From: Pseudomonadota bacterium
Lineage (GTDB): Bacteria > Myxococcota_A > UBA796 > SXON01
Assembly (NCBI GenBank): GCA_030684355.1
Contig: JAUXTN010000251.1
Coordinates: 1 to 64,000, forward strand
Direction of reading: 5' to 3'
Length of the DNA: 64,000 nucleotides
How positions within the stretch are numbered: the first letter of the stretch is position 1; the number at the start of each line of letters is the position of its first letter. Of the stretch, positions 51,030-63,152 are shown in pieces. The notes beneath the pieces are model-generated. The model was not told the DNA's origin and did no database searches. It saw nothing but the letters and a program-made list of their open reading frames with translations. The position numbers and the translations under genes are program-made.

Positions 51030-51556
51030 GCGGGGCGGGTGACCTTGCCCCCGATCTCCATCCAGCCCGAGATCCCGCCGTCGAGGCTCGTGGCGTTGAA
51101 CAGGCCCTTCTCCCGTAGGAAGTGCGCCGCCTGGAGCGAGCGCGCGCCCATCGCGCAGTAGCAGACGACCTCGTTCGCGTCCTTCACCTCTTCCCAGCGC
51201 GCGCGGAGCTGGCCGAGCGGGATGAGGAGCGCGCCGGGGATGATGCCGCCGGCGGTCTCCGAGGGCTCGCGCACGTCGAGCACGGTCACGGGCTCCCCGG
51301 CGTCGAGCCGCTCCTTGATCTCCTGGGCGGAGCACTCGATCGTGGAGAGCGCCTCGGCGTTCTCGACCACGGGCTCCTCGTCCCCGGCGACCGCCACGCG
51401 CTCGGGGGCGCGGGTGACCGTGGAGGCGGCCGGGCGGCCACCCGGGTCCGGTCGGGGATCCGGACGGGGCTCCGCGCGGGGGGTGGACACGGCGGGCGCG
51501 TCGCGACCGGCGACCTTGCCGAGGACCTTCTTCGCGAGAGAGCGGATGAGACCCAT
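51026..51556 (-). CDS. Rhodanese-domain protein with N-terminal amphipathic segment
   Basis: 176 residues from the ATG at 51556 (CCGGAG upstream). The N-terminus (GLIRSLAKKVLGKVAG) is a basic amphipathic helix, followed by a Pro/Arg/Asp linker (about 20-60) and a single rhodanese domain (about 72-172). The active loop CYCAMGARS holds the persulfide-forming Cys134, and TVLDVREPSE is the usual rhodanese CH2A-type block. It would carry sulfane sulfur to an unknown acceptor. Translation is coupled to the ketopantoate-reductase-like gene. The helix suggests peripheral membrane contact. Confidence 0.85.
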   Translation of the reverse strand: MGLIRSLAKKVLGKVAGRDAPAVSTPRAEPRPDPRPDPGGRPAASTVTRAPERVAVAGDEEPVVENAEALSTIECSAQEIKERLDAGEPVTVLDVREPSETAGGIIPGALLIPLGQLRARWEEVKDANEVVCYCAMGARSLQAAHFLREKGLFNATSLDGGISGWMEIGGKVTRPA

Positions 51557-51640
51557 GGCAACTCCGGGCAAGCGCTACTATCGGGACGGGGGCGGATCCG
51601 GGAGGGCCGGGGTCAGAGGGCCCGGGTCAGACGGCCGCGG

Positions 51641-54250
51641 TCAGCCGCCGACCTCGATGGGGTCCTTGGGCGGGGTCCACCCGTCGCCCCCCACGTCGAC
51701 GAACACCGCGGAGCTCGCCGCCCACGCGAGCTCGCCCGGGTGGGCGCCCTCCATCGCGCGAGACGTGCTCGCCGCGATGACGACGTAGGAGGCGTCGGCG
51801 TCGGGCGCGAGCGGCCAGCTCACCGTGCACGGCGTCGGGGCGGCGCCGAGGCAGGCCTCGGTCGCGATGGGCTCGCCGTCTTCGTAGAGCGTCACCGTCT
51901 CGACCGGCATCCAGCTCGGCGCGCGGACGTCGACCGAGAGGACACTCCCCGTCGCGACGGTCGTGCCCGGGGCCCACGTGCCGGCCACCCGCGCGTCGAT
52001 GAACGGGCCATGGCTCACGATGGTGCCGCGCGTGCGCATCGCGCTCCGCAGCGTGTCCGGGTTGACCTCGGCGCGGGCCACCCCTGTGGGCAGGAACGTG
52101 AGGTTGAGGCCCACGCCGCCGCTCATGTGGGCGTGCGAGTCGCTCACGCCCACGGGGGTGACGGCGCGGCCGCGGGCCACGAGGTCGAGGTAGTAGGGGA
52201 GGTTGTTCGACCAGTCGCCCGAGTTGAGCAGCTCCATGGCGTCGAAGTCGTCGGACCAGTGGTCCGCGGCGTCCACATGGCCGTCCGCGTCGTAGCTGGC
52301 GAGGGTGAACATGCCGCTGGAGCCGACGGGGTGGTTCGCCTGGACGATGCCGTCCTCGCCCACCATCGCCCGCATCCAGCCGAAGATCTCGGCGGTGTCG
52401 GCGTACCCGAACCACCACCGCGGCGCGCCCCCGTTCTCCGCGCCGGCGGTGACCTCGGCGGGCCACACGTTGAAGTGTCCGCGCAGGACGGGGCTCACCT
52501 CCGTGGCGACCACGCTCCCGAGCCGATCCTCGAGGCCGAGCGGCGCGAGGAGGGGCCGGTAGTCGACCGTGTGGTCGTGATCGGTGCCGACGTGGAAGTC
52601 GAGCCCGTTCGCCGCCGCGACGAGGATGCGGTCGGTCATGCTGATCGAGGCGTCGCTGCTGGGCGACGCGTGGCTGTGCGGATCGATCGTCACGAAGCCG
52701 TCGAGGGTGTACGCCGGCACGATGTCCGCGAGCAGCGCGACGGTCTCGCCGGTCCCGACGGTGACGACGCTGCGCGCCAGCTCGTCCCGCACGCCGCGGT
52801 AGACGACGACGTCGTAGGTGCCGGGCTCTACCTGGAGGTCGAGGTCCCCGTCGCGGATGAACCCGATCGCGGCGGCGCCGCTCGGGCGCCCGGGGACGAG
52901 CCGCTCGTCGACCACGGCGGTGTCTCCCGTCGCGTGGCGGGCGACGACCACGGCGGGGCCGCCGTCCGCGACGGTCACCCGGACCACGCCCGGCGCGACG
53001 AGCACCAGGTCGGGATCGCGGCTGACCGCGGAGACGCCGTAGCCCTCGGCGAACGGGACGGCGCCGCTGGCGGAGGCGAGGGTGGCGAGCGCGGCGGTGG
53101 GATCGGCGGCGTAGGGGGAGTACCAGCTGGCGCCGGCGGGGAGGTCCATCTGGAGGGAGGGGCCGCGCCCGGAGGCCACGAAGGAGACCGGCCCGGCGGG
53201 GACCCGCGCGCTCCACGCGCCCGCGGCGTCCGTCGTCGTCATCGAGATCGGGCCGCCGTCGCCGTCGAGGACGTGCACGCGCGCGCCGGGGACGGGGGTG
53301 CCGCCCGCGGTGACCGTGCCCGAGAGCTGCTGGGACGGGGCGTTCGCGCGGTCGAGCTGCTCGCCCACGAGGGTGGCGATGTCGGGGGCCACGCCGAGGT
53401 AGTTCGAGAAGGTCAGCGAGTCGCCCGCGGCCACGTTCGTGGTGGGGCCGAACCCCGCGAGCGCGGGGGTCAGCGCTGCGAGGATCCGCCCGACGCTCCC
53501 GCTCTCCAGCGGGTCGCCGTCTCCCGACATGGCGACGGCGACCTCGTCGTAGTGGGCCACGCCGCCGAGGATGTCGACGGGGGCCTCCGTCGCCTCGCCC
53601 CGGCCGACGCCGGGCCGCCAGTCCGCGGAGACGTCCGTGGCGAGCAGCGCGACCTGCCCGACGTAGAGGTCGACCGGCTCGTCCTCGTCGTTCCACACGG
53701 TGGTCGTGGCCTGCAGCGACCACGCGTCCGGCTCCAGCGTGTAGTCGGTGCGGACGCGCAGCTCGAGGTCCGGGATGATCGCGTCGCTCTCGAGCGCCCC
53801 GGTGATGAGCTGCATCGGCGCCGCGGGGCCCTCGACGCGCACGACGGCGGGACCGTCGCGACCGTCCGAGAGCACGGCCACGGACGTCGCGTCCACGACC
53901 CGCCCGAGCCCGATCATCGGGGTGACCTCGTCGAGCATGTCGCGACCGGGCACGCCGTCGGCGCGCACGACGTCGCCGTCGACGATGCCGCCGCCGTACT
54001 CGACGTAGTAGCTGCTGTCGCCGACGGCCTGGATCACGAAGCGGACGCGGTCGTTGTAGATCTTCACGTCCCCGAGCGCGCCTTCCGCCGAGATCCCCCC
54101 GAAGAGCGCGGAGATGTCCGTCACGACGCCCGCGCGCACCTCGCCCTCCGCGAGCCGCTCCGTGAGGTCGAGGGGGGGCAGGGGCTCCTGGGGGGCCCAG
54201 TTCGCGTCGCAGGCGATCAGGTAGAGCAACATGCGGCCCAGTCTACCCAA
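51641..54250 (-). CDS. PHP-domain (CehA/McbA-like) phosphoesterase lipoprotein
   Basis: 869 residues from a TTG at 54250 (the ATG at 54232 is alternative), with a very short lipoprotein signal (MLLYLIAC). The N-terminal half holds beta-sandwich parts, including a carboxypeptidase-regulatory-like segment (SGTVTAGGTPVPGARVHVLDGDG, about 330). The PHP metal centre follows at about 524 onward: DPHSHASPSSDA, GTDHDHTVDY, QANHPVG and GVSDSHAH (about 702). CehA-type PHP proteins are metal-dependent phosphoesterases or carbaryl-type hydrolases; the real substrate is unknown. Divergent from the phosphatidyltransferase gene by only 23 bases, so promoters must overlap. Confidence 0.82.
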   Translation of the reverse strand: MGRLGRMLLYLIACDANWAPQEPLPPLDLTERLAEGEVRAGVVTDISALFGGISAEGALGDVKIYNDRVRFVIQAVGDSSYYVEYGGGIVDGDVVRADGVPGRDMLDEVTPMIGLGRVVDATSVAVLSDGRDGPAVVRVEGPAAPMQLITGALESDAIIPDLELRVRTDYTLEPDAWSLQATTTVWNDEDEPVDLYVGQVALLATDVSADWRPGVGRGEATEAPVDILGGVAHYDEVAVAMSGDGDPLESGSVGRILAALTPALAGFGPTTNVAAGDSLTFSNYLGVAPDIATLVGEQLDRANAPSQQLSGTVTAGGTPVPGARVHVLDGDGGPISMTTTDAAGAWSARVPAGPVSFVASGRGPSLQMDLPAGASWYSPYAADPTAALATLASASGAVPFAEGYGVSAVSRDPDLVLVAPGVVRVTVADGGPAVVVARHATGDTAVVDERLVPGRPSGAAAIGFIRDGDLDLQVEPGTYDVVVYRGVRDELARSVVTVGTGETVALLADIVPAYTLDGFVTIDPHSHASPSSDASISMTDRILVAAANGLDFHVGTDHDHTVDYRPLLAPLGLEDRLGSVVATEVSPVLRGHFNVWPAEVTAGAENGGAPRWWFGYADTAEIFGWMRAMVGEDGIVQANHPVGSSGMFTLASYDADGHVDAADHWSDDFDAMELLNSGDWSNNLPYYLDLVARGRAVTPVGVSDSHAHMSGGVGLNLTFLPTGVARAEVNPDTLRSAMRTRGTIVSHGPFIDARVAGTWAPGTTVATGSVLSVDVRAPSWMPVETVTLYEDGEPIATEACLGAAPTPCTVSWPLAPDADASYVVIAASTSRAMEGAHPGELAWAASSAVFVDVGGDGWTPPKDPIEVGG

Positions 54251-54273
54251 CGTGGGGATAGGGTGGGTGGCCG

Positions 54274-54813
54274 ATGCACCTGCGCCAGCTCTACAACGTC
54301 GCCGGGGCGGTGACGTTCTCGCGGTTGCTGATCGCCGCGGCGATGCCGTTCGTGGTCCCCACGCCGTGGGGGCTGTGGGTCTACCTGTTCGCGCTCCTCA
54401 CCGACGTGGTGGACGGGGCGATCGCCCGCCGCACCGGCACCGCCTCGTCCGCGGGCGCGGCGTTCGACGGGTGGGTCGACAAGACGCTCCACGTCAACCT
54501 CGCCTGGAGCCTCGCCGTGGCGGACCGCATCCCGGACTGGTGGATGCTGGCCTGGTTCAGCCGCGAGCTCATCCAGGTCGCCATGCACCCCGTGCTCATG
54601 CACGGGTTCCGCACCGGCCAGGGCCCCGCGCCGCGCACGAGCGTCCTCGGTCGCCTCACCGCGGTGCTCCTCGCGCTCTGCGTCGTGCTCTCCTTCGTCG
54701 GTTTGGACGCGTGGCTCCCGACGGTGCTGACCGGAGTCATCGGCGCGGCCACGGGGCTCGACTACGCGCGCGTCCATCTCCTGGCATATCTGCGTCGTGA
54801 CTCGGCGCGTTGA
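54274..54813 (+). CDS. CDP-alcohol phosphatidyltransferase
   Basis: 179 residues, integral membrane with about five or six helices. The family signature is perfect: Asp44, Asp47-Gly48, Ala51-Arg52, Gly61, Asp65 and Asp69 (D-x2-DG-x2-AR-x8-G-x3-D-x3-D). It transfers a phosphatidyl group from CDP-diacylglycerol to an alcohol such as glycerol-3-phosphate or inositol. It is shorter than PgsA of E. coli only slightly. The acceptor alcohol cannot be assigned. It stands alone between the PHP lipoprotein and the MopE pair. Confidence 0.9.
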   Translation: MHLRQLYNVAGAVTFSRLLIAAAMPFVVPTPWGLWVYLFALLTDVVDGAIARRTGTASSAGAAFDGWVDKTLHVNLAWSLAVADRIPDWWMLAWFSRELIQVAMHPVLMHGFRTGQGPAPRTSVLGRLTAVLLALCVVLSFVGLDAWLPTVLTGVIGAATGLDYARVHLLAYLRRDSAR

Positions 54814-54832
54814 CGGTTTCGCGCGTGGCAGT

Positions 54833-54861
54833 TTCGCCTCGGCCGATGCTTCTGCTATGGT
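54833..54861 (+). promoter_or_regulatory. Candidate promoter for the MopE/lamin-tail gene pair
   Basis: TTCGCC (54833-54838), 17-base spacer, TATGGT (54856-54861), 22 bases upstream of the ATG at 54884. The -35 is weak; a better TTGACG lies further upstream (54810-54815) at an unsuitable distance. Confidence 0.3.
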
Positions 54862-54883
54862 GTCGCCCCCTCGCCGAGACACC

Positions 54884-57499
<2,616 letters not shown>

Positions 57500-57574
57500 C
57501 GACTCCACCCCGCGGTCGCGGCGGCCCGCGCCAGGCGACCGCCCCCCTTCCCATTTGGTTCCTTCGGAGCTCCC

Positions 57575-60500
57575 ATGCGTCTGTTCCCCCTGTTCCTGGC
57601 CGCGCTCTTCGTCGGCTGTGATGGTCCCGACAAGGACACCGGCGACACCGACACCGACCCCCAGATCACCTCCGACGTCGACGGCGACGGCTACACGGAG
57701 GAGACCGGGGACTGCGACGACGACAACGCCACCGTCTACCCGGGGGCCGACGAGGTCTACTACGACGGCGTCGACCAGGACTGCGACGCGAAGGACGACT
57801 ACGACCAGGACGAGGACGGCTACGTCCAGGAAGAGGACTGCGACGACGAGAACGCCGACCTCTCGCCCGGCGCCGACGACGTCTGCGACGGCATCGACAA
57901 CAACTGCGACGGCCTCATCGACGACGGCGGCGAGTTCACCGCCTACCTCGACGCCGACGCCGACGGCTTCGGCACGGGCGACGCCCTCGGCACCTACTGC
58001 GAGCTCCCCGTCGGCACGGCGAGCAACGACGAGGACTGCGACGACACCGACCCGGCGCTCAGCCCGCTCGCCGCCGAGGTGTGCGACGAGGTCGACAACA
58101 ACTGCGACGGCGAGATCGACAACGACGCGACGGACGGCCGCACGGTCTACACGGACAGCGATGGCGACGGCTTCGGCGATGCCGCGACCGGCACCGCGGT
58201 CTGCAGCGACCTCGAGGGCACCGTCGAGGACGCCACGGACTGTGACGACACCGACGGGCTGACCTTCCCGGGCGCCACCGAGCTCTGCGACCTGGAAGAC
58301 AACAACTGCGACGGGTCCATCGACGAGGGCGCGCCCGAGGCCCGCACCTACTACGCGGACGCCGACCTCGACGGCTACGGCGACCCCGCCGTCTCCCTCG
58401 CCGAGTGCGGCGCCCCCGCCGGCTACGTCGAAGCCGGGACCGACTGCGACGACACGAACGCGAGCCTTTCGCCCGGCGTCGACGAGGTGTGTGACGGCAT
58501 CGACAACAACTGCGACGGCGGCGTCGACATCGACCCCGTGGACGGCATCGCGCTCTACGTGGACGCCGACACCGACGGCTACGGCGACGACGGCTCCCTC
58601 GTGCTCTCGTGCGAGGGCGTGAGCGGCTACGTCGACATGGGCGGGGACTGCAACGACGCCGACGCCGGCTCGAACCCGGGCGCCGTCGAGCTCTGCGACA
58701 CCGTCGACAACAACTGCGACAGCGTGACCGACGAGTCCACCGCCGCGGACGCCCCGACCTGGTACATCGACGCCGACGTCGACGGCTACGGGGACCCCTC
58801 CGGGACCGCCCCCTCCTGCGATCAGCCCGTGGGCTTCGTCGCGGCGGACACCGACTGCAACGACACCGACGCCACCGTCAACCCGGCCGCGATCGAGATC
58901 TGCGACGGCTTCGACCAGGACTGCGACGGCACGGTCGACGACGACGCCGGCGACGCCGGCACCTACTACGCGGACAACGACGGCGACGGCTACGGCGACA
59001 CCCTCGCCGCGGCGGACTCCTGCGACGTCCCCGCCGGCTACGTCGCGGACGACACCGACTGCAACGACGCCGACGCCGCGACCTACCCCGGCGCCGCCGA
59101 GACCTGCGACGACCAGGACCAGGACTGCGACGGCGCCGTCGACAACGACCCGACGGACGGCGTGAACGTCTACGCCGACACCGACGGCGACGGCTACGGC
59201 GACATCGGCAGCACGGCCTACACCTGCGGGGAAGGCGACGGGTACGTGCTCGACGCCACGGACTGCGACGACAGCGACCTCGACGTGAACCCGAGCGCGG
59301 ACGAGACCTGCGACAACCTCGACAACGATTGCGACGGCACGATCGACAGCGCCGACGCCACCGACGCGACCGCCTGGTACGCCGACAACGACGGGGACAG
59401 CTACGGCGACGCGTCGACCGGCACGACCGCTTGCGACGCCCCCGCCGACACGGTCGCCGACGCGACGGACTGCGACGACAGCGCCGCCGGCACCTACCCG
59501 GGCGCCGCGGAGACTTGCGACGAGGCCGACCAGGACTGCGACGGCACGGTGGACGACAACGCAACCGACTTCGGCACGTACTATGCCGATTACGACGGAG
59601 ACGGCTTCGGTGACGCCGGCAGCGAGACGGAGGCGTGCGACGCCCCCGCCGACACCGTGACCAACGCGACGGACTGTAACGACGCCTCCGCCGCGGCCTA
59701 CCCCGGCGCGACCGAGTCGTGCGACAGCCTGGACAACGACTGCGACGGCTCGGTGGACGAGGCCGGCGCGACCGGCGAGAGCACCTGGTACCTCGACGGG
59801 GACCTCGACGGCTACGGCGTCTCCGACACCTCCGTCGTCGCGTGCGACGCCCCCAGCGGGTACGCCGGGGCGGTCGAGGACTGCGACGACGCCGACGCCA
59901 CGACCAACCCGGGCGCGGCCGAGCTCGACGACGGCATCGACAACGACTGCGACGCGTCCGTCGACGAGGACTTCATCGCCGAGGGCGACGTCATCATCAC
60001 CGAGATCACCCGCCAGCCGCGGTTCGGCGCCACGTCGACCAACACGAACGGTCAGTGGTTCGAGCTGTACAACGCGTCGTCTACCGACATCGACCTGTCC
60101 AACTGGTACATCCAGCGCTACTCGTCGAGCCTCGCCGCCGACGGCTTCTACGTCGACCCCGCGGATGCCGTGGTCATCGCCGCCGGCGACTACGCGGTGT
60201 TCTGCAAGACGGACAACTTCGTCACCACGACGAACGCGTACAGCTTCATGGAGCCGTGCGACTACTACTGGGGCGACGAGACCGCGTCGTCGAGCTACGC
60301 CGGCACCTATCGTGACAACACGTTCAACCTGCAACGTGACACGGATCAGCTCTCCATCTACATGGATGGCAACGCGTCGACCGGCGTGCTCATCGACGAC
60401 GTGTCGTGGACCTACACCGCCGCGGACGGCTACTGGCCGCGCGATGCGTCCCGGTCGATGCAGCTCGATCCGGCCTCCTACGACGGGACCCTGAACGACT

Positions 60501-60613
60501 CCGTGGACGCCTGGTGCTCGACGACGAACAACGCGTACTTCGACTGGTACCTGGCCAGCGCCACGTCGCGCGAGTTCGGCACCCCCGCGGTCGTCGGGCA
60601 CACCTGCCCGTAG
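57575..60613 (+). CDS. Large lipoprotein with 12 MopE-like repeats and lamin-tail-like domain (paralogue 2)
   Basis: 1012 residues, GGAG 5 bases before the ATG. Lipobox AALFVGC (Cys 15) followed by DKDTGDTDTDPQ. Twelve MopE-like repeats against ten in paralogue 1, and a nearly matching C-terminal domain (GDVIITEITRQPRFGA, WFELYNASSTDIDLSNWYI, GDYAVFCKTDNF, NTFNLQRDTDQLSIY, DAWCSTTNN). The similarity of the ends and the difference in repeat number point to tandem duplication followed by repeat gain or loss. Probably cotranscribed with paralogue 1; strong hairpins follow the stop. Confidence 0.9.
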   Translation: MRLFPLFLAALFVGCDGPDKDTGDTDTDPQITSDVDGDGYTEETGDCDDDNATVYPGADEVYYDGVDQDCDAKDDYDQDEDGYVQEEDCDDENADLSPGADDVCDGIDNNCDGLIDDGGEFTAYLDADADGFGTGDALGTYCELPVGTASNDEDCDDTDPALSPLAAEVCDEVDNNCDGEIDNDATDGRTVYTDSDGDGFGDAATGTAVCSDLEGTVEDATDCDDTDGLTFPGATELCDLEDNNCDGSIDEGAPEARTYYADADLDGYGDPAVSLAECGAPAGYVEAGTDCDDTNASLSPGVDEVCDGIDNNCDGGVDIDPVDGIALYVDADTDGYGDDGSLVLSCEGVSGYVDMGGDCNDADAGSNPGAVELCDTVDNNCDSVTDESTAADAPTWYIDADVDGYGDPSGTAPSCDQPVGFVAADTDCNDTDATVNPAAIEICDGFDQDCDGTVDDDAGDAGTYYADNDGDGYGDTLAAADSCDVPAGYVADDTDCNDADAATYPGAAETCDDQDQDCDGAVDNDPTDGVNVYADTDGDGYGDIGSTAYTCGEGDGYVLDATDCDDSDLDVNPSADETCDNLDNDCDGTIDSADATDATAWYADNDGDSYGDASTGTTACDAPADTVADATDCDDSAAGTYPGAAETCDEADQDCDGTVDDNATDFGTYYADYDGDGFGDAGSETEACDAPADTVTNATDCNDASAAAYPGATESCDSLDNDCDGSVDEAGATGESTWYLDGDLDGYGVSDTSVVACDAPSGYAGAVEDCDDADATTNPGAAELDDGIDNDCDASVDEDFIAEGDVIITEITRQPRFGATSTNTNGQWFELYNASSTDIDLSNWYIQRYSSSLAADGFYVDPADAVVIAAGDYAVFCKTDNFVTTTNAYSFMEPCDYYWGDETASSSYAGTYRDNTFNLQRDTDQLSIYMDGNASTGVLIDDVSWTYTAADGYWPRDASRSMQLDPASYDGTLNDSVDAWCSTTNNAYFDWYLASATSREFGTPAVVGHTCP

Positions 60614-60622
60614 TCCGGTAGC

Positions 60623-60655
60623 CGGGCCCCCGGGGGATGCACCTCCGGGGGCCCG
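60623..60655. terminator. Strong hairpin, candidate terminator
   Basis: CGGGCCCCCGG / CCGGGGGCCCG, 11 base pairs with an 11-base loop, 10 bases after the stop of the MopE/lamin-tail gene. No U run. Confidence 0.6.
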
Positions 60656-60682
60656 ACCTCGGCTCGATCAGGTGGCGACCAA

Positions 60683-60713
60683 GGCACGCCCGGCGCGGTC
60701 ACCGGGACGTGCC
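60683..60713. terminator. Second hairpin, candidate terminator for the minus-strand gene
   Basis: GGCACGCCCGG pairs with CCGGGACGTGCC with one bulged A, loop of 8 bases, 7 bases beyond the minus-strand stop at 60720. Confidence 0.5.
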
Positions 60714-60719
60714 CTCGGC

Positions 60720-62147
60720 CTATTCGCAGGCGCGCAGGGTGGCGTTGTAGAGCGCGGTGTCGTCCTCGACGACGTAGCCGTCGGGCCAGACGATCTGCGC
60801 CACGTCCCACACCTTGTTGCGCGACATCACGCGGCTGTAGCTGCCTTCGAGCACGCCGTAGAGGTAGATGTTCACGGTGGCGGTCACGTCACCCGCGCCG
60901 CTGGACTCGTAGTAGTGCACCTTGACCGAGTAGGTGTCGTCGGCGGGGCTGTCGATGTTGATGTTCTCGACGCCCGGGGGGCTGGCGAGCGCGTCGAGGT
61001 CGAGCGTCGGGTTGTCCGCGGCGCCGATCTCGCCCCACTCGGGGTTGACGTTGCAGTAGTTGCAGTCGTTCACGCCGTCGAAGAGGGTGCCGGAGCTGTT
61101 GAGCAGGTGGAGGTCCATGTCGTTGGTGTCCTTCCAGATGAGCTCGACGTGGAACTCCTCCTCGGGCACGGCGTCGACCCGGCACACGCTCGGCGCCGAG
61201 AGCAGGCCGATGCTGTTCTCGACCTGCAGGGAGACCCGGTACTCGCCCGCGAGGTCGAGCTGGACGTACACGTCGGTGCCGCTCTGCGTGGCCACGACGT
61301 CGTCGTAGGGGCCCGTGACGGTCCACCGGTAGGTCAGTGGCTCCAACCCGTTGGGGTCGTAGCTGGCGCCGCCGCCCACGGTGACCGTCTCGCGCGGGAC
61401 GGCGCTCGTGGGGCAGTCGACGACCGCGACGGGGTACTCGAAGCTGCCGCCGCCGTTGCCGACCATCGTGAGGACGGTCTCCGGCTCGTCGGGATCGTTG
61501 GTCGTGAGGGTGATCGTGCCGTTGTCGCCGTCCGAGGTGGTCGGCGTGTACACCACGATGAGCTGGAGGGGCTGGCCGGGGGGCAGCACGTTGCCCGTGG
61601 GATCGCTCGCGAGGAAGAACGAGCCGCTGTTCCGCTGCACCATCTCGGAGATGTAGAGGTCGTCGTCGCCGAGGTTCGTGCACGTGAACCACAACGCGGC
61701 GGAGCCGCCGGGCGCGAGGGTCCCGAAGTCCAACGAGAGCGAGTCGCACGCGATGTCGGGCGTGGGGGCCTCGATGCCGGTGCCGATGAGGGTCACCGGG
61801 ACGGTGTCGTGCTCCTCGTCGTTGGAGTGGATGGTCAGCGTCGCGGTGTAGGGGAGCGGATCGGGCGGCAGGAAGGTCAGCGCGAGCGCGTACTCGCTGT
61901 CGCCAGGGACCTCGAGCGGCACCTCGTCGATGGTGAACACCGACCCGTCGTCCCCGTTGATGGTGATCTCGTCGATCTCCAGGATGCCGAGACCGGCGTT
62001 GAAGATCTGGATGGTGCCGGGCGCGGAGTAGTCCGCCACCACCTCGCCGAAGTCCAGGACTTCGGGAGTTACCACGATGTCGGGCTTGAGGGCTTGGAAA
62101 TCCTGGTCCCCGTTACAGGCGGCCAGGAGCACGATCATCGAGAGCAT
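60720..62147 (-). CDS. Lipoprotein with choice-of-anchor-type Ig domains, PKD-like domain and C-terminal YfaP-like domain
   Basis: 475 residues, ribosome binding site GAGGAAG 5 bases before the ATG. Lipobox VLLAAC (Cys 11). Two ASH/choice-of-anchor-D-like modules (about 25-120, LDFGEVVADYSAPGTIQIFN; about 125-225, LDFGTLAPGGSAALWFTC) are followed by a PKD-like domain (about 230-325, TYRWTVTGP) and a last domain (about 330-475) beginning FHVELIWKDTNDMDLHLL with CNYCN, like the DUF2135/YfaP family. Surface-exposed beta-rich protein of unknown ligand. Divergent from the next lipoprotein over 75 bases. Confidence 0.85.
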   Translation of the reverse strand: MLSMIVLLAACNGDQDFQALKPDIVVTPEVLDFGEVVADYSAPGTIQIFNAGLGILEIDEITINGDDGSVFTIDEVPLEVPGDSEYALALTFLPPDPLPYTATLTIHSNDEEHDTVPVTLIGTGIEAPTPDIACDSLSLDFGTLAPGGSAALWFTCTNLGDDDLYISEMVQRNSGSFFLASDPTGNVLPPGQPLQLIVVYTPTTSDGDNGTITLTTNDPDEPETVLTMVGNGGGSFEYPVAVVDCPTSAVPRETVTVGGGASYDPNGLEPLTYRWTVTGPYDDVVATQSGTDVYVQLDLAGEYRVSLQVENSIGLLSAPSVCRVDAVPEEEFHVELIWKDTNDMDLHLLNSSGTLFDGVNDCNYCNVNPEWGEIGAADNPTLDLDALASPPGVENINIDSPADDTYSVKVHYYESSGAGDVTATVNIYLYGVLEGSYSRVMSRNKVWDVAQIVWPDGYVVEDDTALYNATLRACE

Positions 62148-62222
62148 GGCGTCTTCCTCATTTCCAACATACCCGGAGGCCGTGCGGCTATCCTGCCGTT
62201 CGTCACCCGGGAGCGGGCAGAA

Positions 62223-63140
62223 ATGGTTCTTCTCCTCGTCCTGGCCGGGGCTTGTAACGGTTGCCGGCCGGATTTCCCGAATCCGCCCGACACGCAGCCT
62301 CCCGAGGACGACTCGGCGCCCCCCGTCGACACGAGCCCCGACGACAGCGCCGACAGCGGCCCGCCGCCCCGGTGCGACTTCGAGGAGGTCGAGCCCAACA
62401 ACTCCCCCGACACGAGCCAGACGCTCCCGATGGAGCTCTGGGCGTGCGGCGACTTCAGCGCCTACCTCGACTTCGACTTCTTCACGATCACGCCGAACCA
62501 GACCGGCTGGATCACGATCCGGGCGGAGGCCGCCACCCGCGGCTCCAGCGCGAACCCCCAGCTCGTGGTGGAAGGCGGCGGCGAGGGCGCGCAGGTGCTG
62601 GACGGGTACCTCACGACGGATCCGCTGCTGGTCTTCCCAGCGCCCGCCCTGGAGCCCTACCGCATCACCCTCGCGGAGACGAACCTCCTCTACGGTGACG
62701 ACTACGAGTGGTTCCTCCTCACGTCGCTCTCGAAGGAGCCCGTGGAGTGGGACGCCGAGGAGGTCGAGCCCAACGACCAGTCGGACGAGGCCCAGGTCTT
62801 CCCGCTCGACCAGACCGTGTTCGGGCACATGGACCGGGAAGGCGACTTCGACTGGTACAAGATCACGACCACGTACGAAGGCGAGCAGAACCTTGTCTTC
62901 GACGTGACTGCGTTTATCGAAGGCTCGGCGGCGAACCTGAAGCTCGTGCTCTACGACAGCGACGGCGTGACCGAGCTGCGCACGTCCTCGAACGGCGAGA
63001 TCAGCTACGACCGCGACCCGTACTTCCAGAAAAAGGTGACGGGGATCAAGGACCTGTACCTGCTGGCACGGACAGAGGACGACAGGGGGAGCCGGTTCCA
63101 CTGGTACACCCTGTCCGTCACCGCCACGCCGACCGAGTGA
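62223..63140 (+). CDS. Lipoprotein with two pre-peptidase C-terminal-like domains
   Basis: 305 residues from the ATG at 62223. Lipobox VLAGAC (Cys 11), a second Cys at 14, then a Pro/Asp/Ser-rich tether (about 17-50). Two copies of a module follow, each starting EVEPN(N/D) (EEVEPNNSPDTSQTLP; EEVEPNDQSDEAQVFP) and containing a 'D.D.F/W.I/K' strand pair (DFDFFTITPNQTG; DFDWYKITTTYEG). This is the PPC-like pattern found at the C-termini of secreted peptidases. No catalytic domain is present. It shares an operon with the next lipoprotein (12-base gap, GGAGGAGGAG). Confidence 0.82.
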   Translation: MVLLLVLAGACNGCRPDFPNPPDTQPPEDDSAPPVDTSPDDSADSGPPPRCDFEEVEPNNSPDTSQTLPMELWACGDFSAYLDFDFFTITPNQTGWITIRAEAATRGSSANPQLVVEGGGEGAQVLDGYLTTDPLLVFPAPALEPYRITLAETNLLYGDDYEWFLLTSLSKEPVEWDAEEVEPNDQSDEAQVFPLDQTVFGHMDREGDFDWYKITTTYEGEQNLVFDVTAFIEGSAANLKLVLYDSDGVTELRTSSNGEISYDRDPYFQKKVTGIKDLYLLARTEDDRGSRFHWYTLSVTATPTE

Positions 63141-63152
63141 GGAGGAGGAGAC

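Noticed and set aside
46158..51161. 1667-codon plus-strand open frame over six minus-strand genes
   Set aside because: It spans several unrelated genes with catalytic motifs on the other strand and has shadow composition.
51122..54313. 1063-codon plus-strand open frame across the rhodanese and PHP genes
   Set aside because: His/Arg/Asp/Val shadow with no motif. The minus-strand genes carry intact active sites.
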